From assembly GCA_030149815.1 (NCBI GenBank), contig JASLHI010000051.1, positions 1 to 64,000 of the forward strand: DNA of 64,000 nucleotides, written 5' to 3'. Position 1 is the first letter of the stretch. Each line of letters starts with the position of its first letter. The notes under the pieces were generated by a model that saw only the letters and a program-made list of their open reading frames with translations, was not told where the DNA came from and made no database searches. Source of the DNA: Aquirhabdus sp. Lineage in GTDB: Bacteria; Pseudomonadota; Gammaproteobacteria; Pseudomonadales; Moraxellaceae. Shown here piece by piece: positions 9,695 to 17,802 of this stretch. The translations under genes were made by a program, and so were the position numbers.

Positions 9695-9996
9695 TTATCC
9701 CTGTACAGCATGGCTTGATCCTTGCTGCGATCCTATTTGCGCTTGGTTTTTATGGTGTGATGGCGCGTCGCAATCTGATGTTCATTCTCATGAGTATTGA
9801 AGTCATGATGAATGCCGCTGCACTGGCTTTTGTCGTTGCAGGTTCACGCTGGGTTCAGCCTGATGGACAAGTTATGTTTATTTTGATTCTGACTTTAGCC
9901 GCAGCAGAGGCGAGTATTGGGCTTGCGATTTTGTTGCAGTTTTATCGTCGATTCCAACATTTGGATATTGATGCAGCCAGTGAGATGCACGGATGA
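9691..9996 (+). CDS. nuoK: NADH-quinone oxidoreductase subunit K (NuoK)
   Basis: Small three-helix proton-channel subunit (MrpC-like), 101 residues against 100 in E. coli. The two membrane glutamates needed for proton transfer are visible, in SIEVMMNAA (helix 2) and AAAEASIGLA (helix 3). The start overlaps the nuoJ stop and its own stop overlaps the nuoL start by 4 bp, so nuoI-J-K-L form a chain of coupled cistrons. The ribosome binding site AAAAGGAG lies inside nuoJ. Confidence 0.97.
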   Translation: MIIPVQHGLILAAILFALGFYGVMARRNLMFILMSIEVMMNAAALAFVVAGSRWVQPDGQVMFILILTLAAAEASIGLAILLQFYRRFQHLDIDAASEMHG

Positions 9997-11876
9997 GCCA
10001 GTCAATGATTTCTCTTTTACCTTTGACCTTTATTCTGCCATTTCTTGGTTTCCTTATCCTCGCAACTTTGCGTGATCGTTTGTCTGAAAATATGGCAGCG
10101 ATTATCGGCGTCGGGAATATGGCTGTATCCGCATTGGTTGCTTTATTAGCGGGTCAAGAGTTTTTGCAACAACAAGCAGCTGCTGGTCATGCGGTTGCTG
10201 TGCAGCAAGTCTTGTGGACTTGGATGCAAGTTGGTAGTTTTGCACCTGCATTTGGATTACATCTGGACGGTCTGTCACTTACGATGACAGGTATCATTAC
10301 GGGCATCGGTTTCCTGATTCATTTATTTGCGTCATGGTACATGCGCGGTGATGCGACTTATGCACGATTCTTTTCGTACATGAATTTGTTCGTTGCCAGC
10401 ATGTTGCTGCTCGTACTGGGAGATAACCTTGTTCTATTGTATTTGGGTTGGGAAGGTGTGGGTATTTGCTCATACTTACTGATCGGTTATTACTACAGTG
10501 ATTTAGCGAATGGTCGTGCTGCGATCAAAGCGTTTACCGTGACTCGTGTCGGCGATGTGTTTTTGGCACTCGGCATGTTTATGATCTTTAAAGAGTTGGG
10601 TACGCTAAATATTCAAGAAATTTTGCATCGCGCACCTGAGCTGCTTGCAAGTGGCAATATTCAACTGATTGCGCTACTGATTCTTGGCGGTGCAATGGGT
10701 AAATCTGCACAGATTCCGTTACATACTTGGTTGGCTGATGCGATGGCGGGTCCAACACCTGTTTCTGCGTTGATCCATGCGGCAACGATGGTGACTGCAG
10801 GTGTGTATTTGATTGCGCGCTTACATCCAATTTTTTTAGAAGCACCAAACATTCTTGATTTCGTGGGTCAAGTTGGCGCTGCGGGTGTGTTGATTTCTGG
10901 ATTCTCTGCACTGGCACAAACTGATATTAAACGTGTATTGGCTTATTCGACCATGGGTCAGATTGGCTACATGTTTTTAGCGTTGGGCGTGGGTGCATGG
11001 CAGGCTTCAATTTTCCACCTTATGGCACATGCGTTCTTCAAAGCACTCTTGTTCCTATCATCAGGTGCAGTCATTCTGGCATGTCATCACGAACAAAACA
11101 TTTTCAAAATGGGCGGACTGTGGAAAAAAATTCCATTTGTCTATGCTTGTTTCTTAGTCGGTGGCGGTGCTTTAGTTGCATTACCATTCGTCACAGTAGG
11201 TTTCTATTCTAAAGATCCAATTCTCTGGCAAGCATGGGCTTCAGGACATCAAGGTGTATTCTGGGCTGGTTTGCTAGGTGCGTTCTTAACCGCGGTATAC
11301 ACCACACGTTTGATCTTGATCGTATTTCATGGTCCAGAAAATGGTCATTCAGAGCCAATTAAAGGTGTGACTTATTGGTTACCTCTGTCGATTCTTTTAG
11401 TATTGTCAACGGCTGTTGGTGCTTTGATTCATCCACCATTGGCGGGTGTATTGCCTGACTTTAAAGCTTTAGCAGCTTTTGAGAATGATGAGCACTTTGT
11501 TGAAATCATCTCGATCGCAACAGCATTGGGCGGGCTATTGGTTGGTTTCTTCTTATTCTCAGGTCAACGTACATTGGTCAATAAATTCAATCAAACACGT
11601 ATTGGTGCTGGATTGGGTTATTACATGTATAACGCTTTTGGATTTGACGCATTGTTTGATCGTCTCTTTACGCGTCCATTCTTTGCGATTGCACGCTTAG
11701 TCAAAGCTGATCCAGTTGATAAGTTTTGGAGTATTGTGCCTGCAATTGTACGCGGTGGTAATGCGTTGAGTACACAAGGTCAAAAAGGTCAACTGCGCGG
11801 ATATCTTGCGAGTACTGCCTTTGGTGCTGTGATTTTGCTTTTTGCATTGTTAGCAATTCAGGTGATGGGGAAATAA
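9993..11876 (+). CDS. nuoL: NADH-quinone oxidoreductase subunit L (NuoL), antiporter-like
   Basis: Distal antiporter-like membrane subunit of complex I, 627 residues (E. coli 613). The conserved antiporter core is visible around GKSAQIPLHTWLADAMAGPT and ALIHAATMVTAGVY, with channel Lys and His residues. A long amphipathic C-terminal region after about residue 500 corresponds to the lateral helix and the last membrane helix. nuoM starts 1 bp after its stop. Confidence 0.97.
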   Translation: MSQSMISLLPLTFILPFLGFLILATLRDRLSENMAAIIGVGNMAVSALVALLAGQEFLQQQAAAGHAVAVQQVLWTWMQVGSFAPAFGLHLDGLSLTMTGIITGIGFLIHLFASWYMRGDATYARFFSYMNLFVASMLLLVLGDNLVLLYLGWEGVGICSYLLIGYYYSDLANGRAAIKAFTVTRVGDVFLALGMFMIFKELGTLNIQEILHRAPELLASGNIQLIALLILGGAMGKSAQIPLHTWLADAMAGPTPVSALIHAATMVTAGVYLIARLHPIFLEAPNILDFVGQVGAAGVLISGFSALAQTDIKRVLAYSTMGQIGYMFLALGVGAWQASIFHLMAHAFFKALLFLSSGAVILACHHEQNIFKMGGLWKKIPFVYACFLVGGGALVALPFVTVGFYSKDPILWQAWASGHQGVFWAGLLGAFLTAVYTTRLILIVFHGPENGHSEPIKGVTYWLPLSILLVLSTAVGALIHPPLAGVLPDFKALAAFENDEHFVEIISIATALGGLLVGFFLFSGQRTLVNKFNQTRIGAGLGYYMYNAFGFDALFDRLFTRPFFAIARLVKADPVDKFWSIVPAIVRGGNALSTQGQKGQLRGYLASTAFGAVILLFALLAIQVMGK

Positions 11877-11877
11877 G

Positions 11878-13533
11878 ATGGGATTACAATTTCAAAATAA
11901 CCTGATTTTGCCGTTACTCATATTGATTCCATTCATCGCAGGTTTTCTGTGTTGGATTGCGGAGAAAGTTTCGATTCGAGCACCACGCTGGATCGCATTG
12001 TTTGGCATGCTATTCACATTGTTTTTGACCATTCAACTCTGGATGAATGGCAACTACAGCATGTCAGCGCACAATCCAGTTGCAATTGGTGCACCACCAG
12101 TTTGGCAGGCAGAATATTTTGCTTCATGGATTCCGCAGTTGGGTATCAACATTCATCTTGCTTTAGATGGTTTGTCACTGATGATGGTGGCGTTGACCGC
12201 ATTGCTGGGTGTGCTCGCAGTCGGTTGTTCATGGGGTGAGATTCAGAAACATGTTGGGTTCTTCCATTTAAATCTCTTGTGGAGCTTGGGTGGTGTGATC
12301 GGCGTGTTCCTTGCGATCGATATGTTCCTGTTCTTCTTCTTCTGGGAAATGATGCTGGTTCCGATCTACTTCCTGATCGCATTATGGGGACATGCTGGAT
12401 CGAATGGTCGCAGTCGTGTTTATGCTGCCACGAAGTTCTTTATTTACACTCAAGCATCTGGTCTGATCATGTTGGTCGGTATTCTGGCTTTGGTGTTGAT
12501 TCGTTACCAACAGACACACCATGTCAGCTTTGATTACATGGTTCTACTGGGTACACAGTTCCCACCTGGTTTTGAATATGGTGTGATGCTGACTTTCTTT
12601 ATCGCATTTGCGGTGAAGTTACCAATCGTTCCATTACATGGTTGGTTGCCTGATGCACATGCACAAGCACCAACAGCGGGTTCTGTTGATTTAGCTGGTA
12701 TTTTGATTAAAACAGCAGCGTATGGTTTATTACGTTTTGTATTGCCATTATTCCCACATGCTTCAGCAGAATTTGCTCCGATTGCGATTACCTTAGGTTT
12801 AATCGGTGTGTTTTATGGCGCATGGGTTGCATTCATTCAAACAGATATTAAACGTTTGGTTGCTTATACCAGTGTGTCGCACATGGGCTTCATCCTGTTA
12901 GCGCTTTATGCCGGTAACTTGATGACGATGCAAGGTGTTATGGTGCAAATGTTGGCACATGGTTTGTCATCTGCTGCGCTGTTTATTATGTGTGGTCAGA
13001 TTTATGAGCGCCTGCATACACGTGATATGCGTTTGATGGGTGGTATGTGGGGCAGAGCCCGTTATTTACCCGTGTTTATGATGTTCTTCAGCGCTGCTTT
13101 ATTAGGTATTCCTGGTTCTGGTAACTTTATTGGTGAATTCTTAATTCTGCTGGGTGCATTTGCGCAATTCCCTTGGTATGTGGTGTTAGCAACTGTGAGT
13201 TTAGTGCTTGCAGGTCTGTATTCGCTTTATCTGATCCATCAGACCTTGTTTGGTCATGCACATGGTGATGACAGCCATGAGGCGGGTCATGCGCACGATG
13301 CACATGCAGATTCACATGCTTCTTCAGCAAAATCAACTTTTGCAATTGCAGATTTGAATGCACGTGAATTGTCGTTGTTGATCACGATGGCAGCAGGGTT
13401 AGTTTGGTTAGGCTTCTATCCACAAACCGTTCTAGATACTTCAGTTCAAACGATGCAATGGATTAGTAATGCGTACCATACGCCGCTTTTTCCAGCACTT
13501 CCTACTTTAACAACAGGCGCGGGAGTTCACTAA
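11878..13533 (+). CDS. nuoM: NADH-quinone oxidoreductase subunit M (NuoM), with His-rich loop
   Basis: Antiporter-like proton-translocating membrane subunit of complex I. The core signature FAVKLPIVPLHGWLPDAHAQ and the later LIKTAAYG are typical. The 551 residues exceed E. coli NuoM (about 509), partly because of a hydrophilic insertion at about residues 457-484. That insertion holds seven histidines and several Asp/Glu (GHAHGDDSHEAGHAHDAH) between two membrane helices. Whether the loop binds metal is unknown. nuoN begins 3 bp downstream. Confidence 0.96.
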   Translation: MGLQFQNNLILPLLILIPFIAGFLCWIAEKVSIRAPRWIALFGMLFTLFLTIQLWMNGNYSMSAHNPVAIGAPPVWQAEYFASWIPQLGINIHLALDGLSLMMVALTALLGVLAVGCSWGEIQKHVGFFHLNLLWSLGGVIGVFLAIDMFLFFFFWEMMLVPIYFLIALWGHAGSNGRSRVYAATKFFIYTQASGLIMLVGILALVLIRYQQTHHVSFDYMVLLGTQFPPGFEYGVMLTFFIAFAVKLPIVPLHGWLPDAHAQAPTAGSVDLAGILIKTAAYGLLRFVLPLFPHASAEFAPIAITLGLIGVFYGAWVAFIQTDIKRLVAYTSVSHMGFILLALYAGNLMTMQGVMVQMLAHGLSSAALFIMCGQIYERLHTRDMRLMGGMWGRARYLPVFMMFFSAALLGIPGSGNFIGEFLILLGAFAQFPWYVVLATVSLVLAGLYSLYLIHQTLFGHAHGDDSHEAGHAHDAHADSHASSAKSTFAIADLNARELSLLITMAAGLVWLGFYPQTVLDTSVQTMQWISNAYHTPLFPALPTLTTGAGVH

Positions 13534-13536
13534 GCC

Positions 13537-14997
13537 ATGATGAATGAACTCAATTTGGTTAGTTTTCTACCGCTGACACCTGTATTAATTGCGAGCTTCA
13601 CCTCGGTTGTGGTGATGCTACTCATTTCGATGAAGCGTCATCATAATTTGAGTGCAACGGTGACTGTGCTGGGATTAAACGCGGCTTTAGGTTGGATTGT
13701 TTGGTATTTTCTCAACGGTTCGCCTTCATCGGTCATGGGTTTGTTCATGATTGATGGGTTCTCGCTATTTTATATGGCATTGATTCTGATCGCAGGTTTG
13801 GCATGTTGTACGTTATCGCATGCTTATATTCATGATTATCGTGATAATAAAGAAGAGTTATATATTCTACTTTTGATCTCAATCGCTGGTGGTATGTTGT
13901 TGGTTGCTGCACAAAATATGTCATCATTTTTCATTGGGTTGGAGCTGTTATCTGTTCCGACTTATGGATTGTTGGCCTATACCCATGAGCGTAATAAATC
14001 ATTAGAGTCAGGCATCAAATATATGGTGCTGTCAGCAACGGCATCGGCATCTATATTGATGGGTATGGCGTTCCTGTACGCATTCAGTGGTACGTTGGAT
14101 TTCCATCGTCTTGGTCAAGTGCTTGTGACAACGTTGCACGAACCTCTTGCTGTGACAGGCGTTGGCTTGATTCTTGTGGGTCTGGCTTTCAAATTGTCAT
14201 TGGCACCATTCCATCGTTGGACACCTGATGTTTATCAAGGTGCACCTGCACCTGTAGCAACATTCTTAGCAACCGTCAGTAAAGTTGCTGTGTTAGGGTT
14301 AACTTTGCGCTTCTTATTCAGCTCTGGCGCGCTGGCGATGGACGGCGTTCGCGAAATCTTGATGGTTATTGCAGTGCTTTCAGTGATCATTGGTAACTTA
14401 CTGGCTGTACGTCAATCGAATCTAAAACGTCTATTGGGTTATTCATCGATTGCGCATTTGGGATATATCCTGATCGCATTAGTCGCAGCAGGTATGTCGA
14501 GCTTGCCAACGATTAACATTTATATCGTTGCGTATGTACTCACGACGATTGGTGCGTTTGGTGCAGTTGCACTGATGTCTAGTCCATATGATGGTGATGA
14601 AGCAGAGTCATTGGCAGATTATCGTGGTTTATTCTGGCGTCGCCCTGTGTTGACTGCTGTTTTGACCGTGATGATGTTGTCTCTGGCAGGTATTCCATTG
14701 ACTGCTGGTTTCATTGGAAAGTTCTTCGTTGTTCTTTCTGCGACAACCGGTGCAGCATGGTATTTGCTGGGTGTCGTGATTCTAGGTTCAGCGATCGGCT
14801 TGTATTATTACCTGCGTGTTTTGGTTGTCTTGTATATGACCCCACCTGAAAAGAAAGGGTTGGATGCACAAGGCAATTGGGGAATGCAAGCAGGCGGTGT
14901 GATGGTACTGTTGACGTCATTGTTGGTTCTTGTGTTGGGTGTTTACCCAGCGCCTTTACTTGCTTTAGCTGCAATGGCGAGATTCGTTGTTCAGTAA
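13537..14997 (+). CDS. nuoN: NADH-quinone oxidoreductase subunit N (NuoN)
   Basis: Third antiporter-like membrane subunit and last gene of the nuo operon, 486 residues (E. coli 485). The core signature FKLSLAPFHRWTPDVYQGAP and the preceding membrane glutamate region (GLELLSVPTYGLLAY) are present. Two ATG codons are adjacent at the start. A factor-independent terminator follows about 36 bp after the stop. Confidence 0.97.
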   Translation: MMNELNLVSFLPLTPVLIASFTSVVVMLLISMKRHHNLSATVTVLGLNAALGWIVWYFLNGSPSSVMGLFMIDGFSLFYMALILIAGLACCTLSHAYIHDYRDNKEELYILLLISIAGGMLLVAAQNMSSFFIGLELLSVPTYGLLAYTHERNKSLESGIKYMVLSATASASILMGMAFLYAFSGTLDFHRLGQVLVTTLHEPLAVTGVGLILVGLAFKLSLAPFHRWTPDVYQGAPAPVATFLATVSKVAVLGLTLRFLFSSGALAMDGVREILMVIAVLSVIIGNLLAVRQSNLKRLLGYSSIAHLGYILIALVAAGMSSLPTINIYIVAYVLTTIGAFGAVALMSSPYDGDEAESLADYRGLFWRRPVLTAVLTVMMLSLAGIPLTAGFIGKFFVVLSATTGAAWYLLGVVILGSAIGLYYYLRVLVVLYMTPPEKKGLDAQGNWGMQAGGVMVLLTSLLVLVLGVYPAPLLALAAMARFVVQ

Positions 14998-15032
14998 GTT
15001 TTGAATTGAGCAAAGTGAGCTAGATCGAGCAT

Positions 15033-15064
15033 AAAAAAACCAGACTTTGTGTCTGGTTTTTTAT
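15033..15064 (+). terminator. Rho-independent terminator of the nuo operon
   Basis: A-run, stem CCAGAC, loop TTTGT, stem GTCTGG, then a T-run. Because the stem is flanked by A on one side and T on the other, it can also serve the convergent LysR gene ending at 15092. Confidence 0.9.
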
Positions 15065-15091
15065 TTTCCTAAGTTTCAAGTTCGAGTAGAT

Positions 15092-15982
15092 TCACACAGA
15101 ATTTTGACAGTATTCCATAAATGATTTCATCCCTGGACCTTGGTATTTCTGACGATGAACAATCAGGAAGAAGGGGCGAACGAGCATCCAAAAAGGCGTA
15201 TTGAGGATCACTAATTGCCCTGTCGCAATCATCGGTTCCACCGCAAGGCGTGAGACGCAGCCTACACCAATGCCGCCTGCGACGACTTTGAGTATTGCCT
15301 CATTATGACCGAGAGTCAGGCGTAATTTGGCATCGGGAAAGTCATTCAGCACTACATTATCAAAGACCTCGCGTGTGCCAGAACCTTCTTCGCGAACAAT
15401 CCATTCTATGTTTTGGAAATCCTCAAGCGTGAGCGGTGTATGCTGTTGTTTCTGTGCGAGCGGATGCGAAGGGGATGTGCAGACTGCTAATTCATCTGTG
15501 CGCCATGGCACAGCTTGTAAATGTGGCACATTACATGAGCCTTCGATTAAGCCTAAGTCGAGTTGGAATTGACTGACTGCTTCGATAATTTGGCGGGTAT
15601 TGCCGACTTGTAGATGAAGCTTGGCATCTGGTTTTTGAAGAATAAAACCAGCGATTAAATCAGGCATGATGTAGTCACTGATCGTGAGCGTAGAACCTAA
15701 ACGAATATCTACGGCCTGTAACTCACCCCGCGCAGCTTGTTCAAATGCTTCTGCGCGGCCTAAGATTTCGAGAGCTTGAGGTAGTAAGTAACGCCCTAAA
15801 TCGTTGAGATGCAAACGCTTGCCTTGACGATCAAAAAGCGGTGATTCAATCCCACTTTCAAGGTCTGATAGCGCCATACTTGCCGCACTCTGGGTCAGAC
15901 GAACCGCTTCGCTGGCACGTGTTACAGTGCCTTCTTGGGCGATGGCAACAAAAACTGCTAACTGACGCAAAGTCATACGCAT
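15092..15982 (-). CDS. LysR-family regulator, FinR-like
   Basis: Transcriptional regulator with an N-terminal winged helix-turn-helix (MTLRQLAVFVAIAQEG, then QSAASMALSDLE) and a C-terminal substrate-binding-like effector domain. It is divergent from a ferredoxin-NADP reductase gene, the arrangement of finR and fpr in Pseudomonas, where FinR activates the reductase under oxidative stress. The same role is inferred here. The frame is open further upstream (to 16036), but the ATG at 15982 is preferred: it has an AAGG site just upstream and starts at the normal family N-terminus (MRMTLRQL). The protein is 296 residues. Confidence 0.85.
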   Translation of the reverse strand: MRMTLRQLAVFVAIAQEGTVTRASEAVRLTQSAASMALSDLESGIESPLFDRQGKRLHLNDLGRYLLPQALEILGRAEAFEQAARGELQAVDIRLGSTLTISDYIMPDLIAGFILQKPDAKLHLQVGNTRQIIEAVSQFQLDLGLIEGSCNVPHLQAVPWRTDELAVCTSPSHPLAQKQQHTPLTLEDFQNIEWIVREEGSGTREVFDNVVLNDFPDAKLRLTLGHNEAILKVVAGGIGVGCVSRLAVEPMIATGQLVILNTPFWMLVRPFFLIVHRQKYQGPGMKSFMEYCQNSV

Positions 15983-16024
15983 AGGGAATGCCTTAATCGT
16001 TTTATAAATAATTTTAACTGACTT

Positions 16025-16038
16025 ACATGCTAACATGT
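16025..16038. promoter_or_regulatory. Candidate LysR-type operator between finR-like gene and fpr
   Basis: The 14-bp dyad ACATG-CTAA-CATGT lies in the roughly 106-bp divergent intergenic region. Its position suits an operator controlling both genes. No binding consensus was tested, so this is inference. Confidence 0.35.
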
Positions 16039-16088
16039 TGCTTGAGTGAGATAGTAGGTTGGACAGTTAAAGTTCGGGAAGTTGCAAG

Positions 16089-16916
16089 ATGATTGATGAA
16101 ACGGGGAGTGCAGTTGTGAGCACCGCATCAAAGAGCCTCGCAGTTAGTGTACTCGATGAAAAATATAGTCGAGAAACTGTGCTGAGCGTGCGTCGTTGGA
16201 GTGATTCGCTGTTTAGTTTTGTGATGACACGTCCGGCTCATTTTCGGTTTACAGCAGGTCAATTTGCGCGAATTGGGGTTGAGGTTACAGGTGAGGCGCC
16301 GATTGTGCGGGCTTATTCTGTGGTGTCATCGCCTTTTGCTGAAACACTGGAGTTCTTTTCGATCGTTGTGCCTGATGGTGCGTTTACTTCCCGATTAAAA
16401 GACTTACAGGTGGGTGATCATCTCCTACTTGAGCGGATTCCCTATGGTTATCTGACACTCGCTCGCTATCAAGAACCTGTGCCGCAGGATTTATGGCTAC
16501 TGGCAACGGGCACTGGTCTTGCGCCATTTTTATCGATTCTGCAAGACTTTGCTGTCTGGCAAAGTTACCAGCATATCGTCTTAGCATATAGCGTTCGGAC
16601 GATTGAAGAGTTGGCATACGTTCATGAAATTAATGCGCTTGCTGCGACGTTTGCTGATGAAGGTGGTGCGACTTTTCAATTTATTCCGATTGTTACGCGC
16701 GATCCATCGTTTGCTTTGCATGAGCGTTTACCTGTATTGATTAAATCAGGCATGCTTGAGCAATCTGCAGGTATTAAATTAGATGTCACTCGTAGTCATG
16801 TGATGTTATGCGGAAATCCGCAAATGGTGGATGACACGCGAAGTGCATTAAAGGCGCGTGGACTCATCATGAATCGGCGTGGTGTGGGGAATATCGCGGT
16901 AGAAAATTATTGGTAG
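16089..16916 (+). CDS. fpr: Ferredoxin--NADP+ reductase
   Basis: FAD flavoenzyme exchanging electrons between NADP(H) and ferredoxin or flavodoxin, usually for Fe-S assembly and oxidative stress defence. FAD contacts are seen in RAYSVVSSP, the nucleotide-binding loop in ATGTGLAPFLS, and the NADP motif in MLCGNPQMV. The C-terminus VENYW ends in an aromatic residue, as in E. coli Fpr. The family core begins near residue 25, so the first 20 or so residues are extra. The ATG at 16089 has a GGGAAG ribosome binding site. The divergent LysR gene is the likely regulator. Confidence 0.9.
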   Translation: MIDETGSAVVSTASKSLAVSVLDEKYSRETVLSVRRWSDSLFSFVMTRPAHFRFTAGQFARIGVEVTGEAPIVRAYSVVSSPFAETLEFFSIVVPDGAFTSRLKDLQVGDHLLLERIPYGYLTLARYQEPVPQDLWLLATGTGLAPFLSILQDFAVWQSYQHIVLAYSVRTIEELAYVHEINALAATFADEGGATFQFIPIVTRDPSFALHERLPVLIKSGMLEQSAGIKLDVTRSHVMLCGNPQMVDDTRSALKARGLIMNRRGVGNIAVENYW

Positions 16917-17036
16917 CTTATTAAGGTTTTAATTTTATTGAGTTAGTTTTTGCGTAATAAGATTATTTTTATATTTACAAAGCGTTTACATAGATAAAAT
17001 CGTGAAAAACGACTAAAATCGCGCTACATTTTGTGA

Positions 17037-17630
17037 TTGCTTGGTAAATCATTGTCCACGCTGCTTCGATTTAGACAGTCTCCTTTAAGGCTTGGCGTTT
17101 TGCTTGCGTTCGCTGCATGGCTGATGCAGCTGTCGGTATTTTTGACGCCTATACTTTCGCAGCAGCTTCGGGTTGGATATGGAGTCTGTGAGGAACTTTC
17201 AGTTTTTTCACAAGATACTTCATCTAGAGTGTCATCTCAGCAGCAAGTTCAAACGCATGTAACACCACACTCTGCCATGTCTCATCAAGCCATGTCGATG
17301 CTGATGGCAGACATGTCTGATATGCCGATGACGGATATGTCGCAAGCTGCGCCAGTAGCGAATATCTCTGAGCATAAAGCTGATTCACAGGCCCCGCCGC
17401 TTCAATCCACCAATCCTGCTCCTGCACATGATCCGCATCATGCGCTTTGTAATTTCTGTTTGTTGTTTGGACATTCCGTATTACCGCCAGTTCATACAAT
17501 TACGTTTGTTTTAATATCGATTGCGGTGATTGTTAACGCAGCGCAGATTGATGCAATTCGTTTCTTATTCTTCAAACAAAATAAAACCCTTCGTCCCCAA
17601 GGCCGTGCGCCACCTCAGTTCATTCTCTAA
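17037..17630 (+). CDS. DUF2946-like Met/His-rich membrane protein, putative copper-related
   Basis: A 197-residue protein with an N-terminal hydrophobic segment (about 15-44), a hydrophilic middle rich in Met and His (residues 80-105, with repeats like MSHQAMSMLMADM and DMPMTDM), a CNFC motif followed by GH, and a second membrane segment (about 152-172). This layout resembles DUF2946 proteins, which often sit next to TonB receptors in copper-linked loci. Met-rich stretches suggest Cu(I) binding, but no function is proven. The first available start is TTG at 17037, with no strong ribosome binding site, so the start is uncertain. The TonB receptor gene follows after 172 bp. Confidence 0.6.
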   Translation: MLGKSLSTLLRFRQSPLRLGVLLAFAAWLMQLSVFLTPILSQQLRVGYGVCEELSVFSQDTSSRVSSQQQVQTHVTPHSAMSHQAMSMLMADMSDMPMTDMSQAAPVANISEHKADSQAPPLQSTNPAPAHDPHHALCNFCLLFGHSVLPPVHTITFVLISIAVIVNAAQIDAIRFLFFKQNKTLRPQGRAPPQFIL

Positions 17631-17739
17631 TACAGCTTATTAACGTATCAATTTCCTCATGTTCAGTAACTGATTTCGTTGTGCTGCGTAGGTTTTTTGA
17701 GTCGTATTTATGCTGTGTATTTGATCTTCGTCAGTTCTC

Positions 17740-17776
17740 GTACCTATTCCTAAACTTATGTTTAGAAACAAGGTAC
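17740..17776. promoter_or_regulatory. Nested inverted repeat upstream of the TonB receptor
   Basis: Outer arms GTACCT/AGGTAC enclose an inner palindrome CTAAAC-TTAT-GTTTAG. The element ends 26 bp before the receptor start, in the right place for an operator or a leader hairpin. No Fur-box match was claimed. Regulator unknown. Confidence 0.5.
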
Positions 17777-17802
17777 TCACTTATGTTGAATAAAATTTTG
17801 GA

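Noticed and set aside
16974..17000. TTTACA...TAAAAT as promoter of the DUF2946-like gene
   Set aside because: The spacing is only 15 bp, outside the usual 16-18, so it was not listed as a feature.
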